Positions 19,971 to 22,152 of a stretch of DNA of 22,152 nt are shown here, piece after piece. The translations under genes and the position numbers were made by a program. Under the pieces are notes generated by a model that saw only the letters and a program-made list of their open reading frames with translations, was not told the origin of the DNA and ran no database searches. Position 1 is the first letter of the stretch; each line of letters opens with the position of its first letter. The stretch is from an uncultured Bacilli bacterium (GTDB lineage Bacteria > Bacillota_I > Bacilli_A > RF39 > UBA660), in assembly GCA_910589335.1 (NCBI GenBank), contig CAJUTW010000023.1, positions 1 through 22,152 of the forward strand, written 5' to 3'.

Positions 19971-20879
19971 ATGAAAAAACTTATACTTATAGGATTACTT
20001 TTTATTTTTATTGGAGTAATTTCTCTAAATAAAGATCCAATTATAAATTTTATTGACGACTATATAATTAAAGAACCATCTAAACTTGATAATAAAAATA
20101 AATACTTTAGAAATTATGATTTTAACTATGTACAAAACACATCTAATTTTATACCAGAAAAAAAGCAAGATATCTTAAATATTTATTATACTTTAATTAA
20201 TTCTGGTATGAATGAATTTACATTTTACTGTCCAAAAGAATATAAAACATGTCTAAAAGAAGTACGAATTCTTGCCAATAATCAAGAAATATTATCTAAT
20301 ATAAATAATTTTGTTCACCCATTTAACAGTTTTTCACATATAGAAACTGAATATGATACTTTAGGTAAAGTAAATATAAAAATTTTTAGAACTTATAAAC
20401 AATTAGAAATAGATACAATTGAAAATAAAATCGATTTAATAATTGATGATCTTATAAAAAATGCTAAAACTGATAAAGAAAAAATAAAAAATATTCATGA
20501 TTATATCATTAATAATAGTAAATATGACTCCATAAGAAGTACAGAAAAAACTTCAAATTATAGATCTGATATTGCATATGGTCCTCTTCTTCAAGGATAT
20601 GCTATATGTGGTGGATATACAGATCTTATGGAAATATTTTTAGAAAGACTAAATATAAAAAGTTATAAAGTATCAAGCTACAATCATATTTGGAATGCTA
20701 TATTTTTAGATGGAAAATGGTATCACCTAGACTTAACTTGGGACGATCCTGTTGCAAATGATGGTAAAGATTACCTAGAACATAACTATTTTTTAATATC
20801 AACAACTAAACTACATAATCTTGATATAACTGAACATAAATTTGATCAAAAAGTTTTTAGCGAATTAAAAGAAGCTTAA
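19971..20879 (+). CDS. Membrane-anchored transglutaminase-like protein
   Basis: 302 residues. The N-terminus (MKKLILIGLLFIFIGVISL) is an uncleaved anchor or signal peptide with no lipobox, so the domain is outside the cell. The C-terminal half is a transglutaminase-like fold with the papain-type triad: C213 in GYAICGGYTDLM, H239 in SYNHIWNAI, D254 in WYHLDLTWDDP. KIKNIHDYIINNSKYD precedes it, as usual. Such bacterial proteins may crosslink or cut proteins; none of the substrates can be read here. AAGGAGG lies 4 nt before the ATG. It converges on the BspA-like gene and shares its terminator, so the pair may both act at the surface. Confidence 0.82.
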   Translation: MKKLILIGLLFIFIGVISLNKDPIINFIDDYIIKEPSKLDNKNKYFRNYDFNYVQNTSNFIPEKKQDILNIYYTLINSGMNEFTFYCPKEYKTCLKEVRILANNQEILSNINNFVHPFNSFSHIETEYDTLGKVNIKIFRTYKQLEIDTIENKIDLIIDDLIKNAKTDKEKIKNIHDYIINNSKYDSIRSTEKTSNYRSDIAYGPLLQGYAICGGYTDLMEIFLERLNIKSYKVSSYNHIWNAIFLDGKWYHLDLTWDDPVANDGKDYLEHNYFLISTTKLHNLDITEHKFDQKVFSELKEA

Positions 20880-20902
20880 ATATTCTAAGCTTCTTTCTTT
20901 TT
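20868..20902. terminator. Shared terminator that encodes both protein ends
   Basis: AAAGAAGCTTA (20868-20878) and TAAGCTTCTTT (20886-20896) form a perfect 11-bp stem with a 7-nt loop, followed by CTTTTTT on the plus strand; the left arm is preceded by A residues, giving Ts on the minus strand. The stem lies inside both convergent genes and encodes the last residues KEA of each. Confidence 0.8.
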
Positions 20903-22152
20903 TATATTAAAATTAACTTCTGACCAAACCTCTGGTCTCTCTAAATTAGAAAGACTTAAAATCCAATCTCTTGCCTCTTTATTATTAATATCTATAATCA
21001 AATTATTATTAACACCAGTAAAAACATTCTTATAATTAGTAAATTCAATTGAAAAATCTCCCAAATTCAAACTCTCCAAGTTAAAGCAATCATAAAACAT
21101 ATTACTAATATTTATATTTTTATTCCAAACTACATTAGATAAATCTAATTTATTTAAACTAGTACAATTAGAAAACATTCCCTCAAAAGATAAAACACTT
21201 TCTATTTTAGAAGATGCTAAATCAACCATTTTTAAATTACTACAATTACTAAACATATTTTCAAAAGAAGTGGTCTTATCAAAAGATAAATTAGAAAAAC
21301 TAACCTCCTCAATTAACATATCTTGAAAAAAACCATTAAGATTAGGAGCTTCTATTATCTCATTAGAACCTATATATAAATCATAAAAATTGTTATCGTT
21401 TAAAACTAACCATGCAATAACTTGTCCATTCTTTTCTAAAGAAACATCATATTTTTTTACAAAATTCTCTTTTTCAATATAATCAACAAAACTAACACTT
21501 ACTATTTTATCAAAATACTCATCTTCCTTAAAATATTCTCCTTTTTTTATTTCACGTAGATTAGCTTCATAATTTATAAAAATTTCAATGTCTCCTACTA
21601 CTTTAAAAATAGTAAGTTTATTATTATTAATTATATAATCAGTATTTTCTTTTAAAAGAACATTATCCATTTTTATTTTACAATTTTTAAAAGATAAATT
21701 TGAAAAATCTAATTCTAAATCTTTACTATCTATAACTTCACTTGGATACATTTCACTATTTAAAATATTATAATACTTCACTTTATGAAATGGTTTAAAA
21801 AGAAAATCTAGTATCAAATTATAATTTGTTTGTTCACTATTAAATTCTTTATATTTAATTTTTAAAAGAATTTCTTTTTTTATTCCTAAACTACATTTAT
21901 TACTATCACAAAGTTTTTCTTCTAAATTATAGTTTATTATTTCATAATCCAGATTTTCAGGAAGACCTTTAATATCTTTGAGTCCCATCTCAATATTTCC
22001 TAAATTAGTAACTTCAATTCTATACGTAATCGTCGATAACTCATTTGGAAGTGTTATACTACTAGAAATATTAGTTGTATTGTAATCTGCATATTTAGCT
22101 AATGCCCCTCCTTCTACCGCTTCAATTGAAACATTAGTAATTCTTATATCTT
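20885..22152 (-). CDS. BspA-like leucine-rich repeat surface protein (C-terminal part, cut by window edge)
   Basis: The frame is open from the right edge of the window to the TAG at 20885, about 422 codons; an internal ATG at 21988 is not the start, because coding continues upstream with ITNVSIEA and the ITYRIEVTNLGN segment typical of extracellular beta-sandwich repeats. The C-terminal third has BspA-type (DUF285) leucine-rich repeats: FENMFSNCSNLKMVDL, FEGMFSNCTSLNKLDLS and ISNMFYDCFNLESLNLG. These proteins are secreted and bind host or neighbour surfaces. No LPxTG motif or C-terminal membrane helix is seen, so anchoring must lie in the missing N-terminal part or be absent. The true start is outside the window. 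Confidence 0.82.
   Translation of the reverse strand, partial: DIRITNVSIEAVEGGALAKYADYNTTNISSSITLPNELSTITYRIEVTNLGNIEMGLKDIKGLPENLDYEIINYNLEEKLCDSNKCSLGIKKEILLKIKYKEFNSEQTNYNLILDFLFKPFHKVKYYNILNSEMYPSEVIDSKDLELDFSNLSFKNCKIKMDNVLLKENTDYIINNNKLTIFKVVGDIEIFINYEANLREIKKGEYFKEDEYFDKIVSVSFVDYIEKENFVKKYDVSLEKNGQVIAWLVLNDNNFYDLYIGSNEIIEAPNLNGFFQDMLIEEVSFSNLSFDKTTSFENMFSNCSNLKMVDLASSKIESVLSFEGMFSNCTSLNKLDLSNVVWNKNINISNMFYDCFNLESLNLGDFSIEFTNYKNVFTGVNNNLIIDINNKEARDWILSLSNLERPEVWSEVNFNIKKKEA

Overview
The window is very AT-rich DNA (about a quarter G+C by eye) read with the standard code: TGA, TAA and TAG all end genes. It looks like chromosome of a low-GC Bacillota. A Bacilli-type gut bacterium is likely, because of the rpsT / gpr-spoIIP arrangement (spore protease and engulfment hydrolase, so a spore former or a descendant of one), a UvrX/YolD pair, RNase J plus RNase III, and a BspA-type leucine-rich surface protein. 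The species cannot be named from sequence alone. Most genes are on the minus strand.

Region 1 (1-4786), DNA repair and metabolism. A radical-SAM DNA repair/modification-type protein is cut by the left edge. Its promoter carries a perfect LexA-type box between -35 and -10. Next come an FAD-dependent desaturase-like oxidoreductase, a divergent FolD, and a yolD-uvrX pair (Y-family polymerase with a visible beta-clamp motif).

Region 2 (5005-9457), accessory and decaying. It holds a GNAT acetyltransferase, an unknown protein, a peptide deformylase remnant with an internal deletion and a one-base frameshift, a nucleotidyltransferase, the C-terminal remnant of a serine recombinase, and a NUDIX hydrolase. 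In its middle (about 6690-7015) is the best find of the window, an unlabelled locus built like a type I toxin-antitoxin system. A 30-codon membrane-peptide gene has its own promoter, a strong but hairpin-masked Shine-Dalgarno and a terminator. A convergent antisense RNA has a near-consensus promoter and its own terminator, and overlaps the toxin mRNA 3' end by about 100 nt.

Region 3 (9560-14880), RNA processing. It contains tRNA-Arg(CCT), a small membrane-anchored protein, an RNase J paralogue that has lost several metal ligands, RNase III, and a 656-residue helical protein with internal GYG-type repeats.

Region 4 (14897-15991, plus strand). YidD has no stop codon and reads in frame into a ZnuA/TroA-like lipoprotein that also has its own Shine-Dalgarno and ATG. 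The lipoprotein lacks the usual metal-binding histidines.

Region 5 (16016-22152). Two unknown helical proteins are followed by the gpr-spoIIP-yqxA-like sporulation operon, divergent rpsT (ribosomal protein S20), a membrane-anchored transglutaminase-like protein, and the C-terminal part of a BspA-like surface protein cut by the right edge.

All names rest on motif recognition by eye. No database search or folding program was run.
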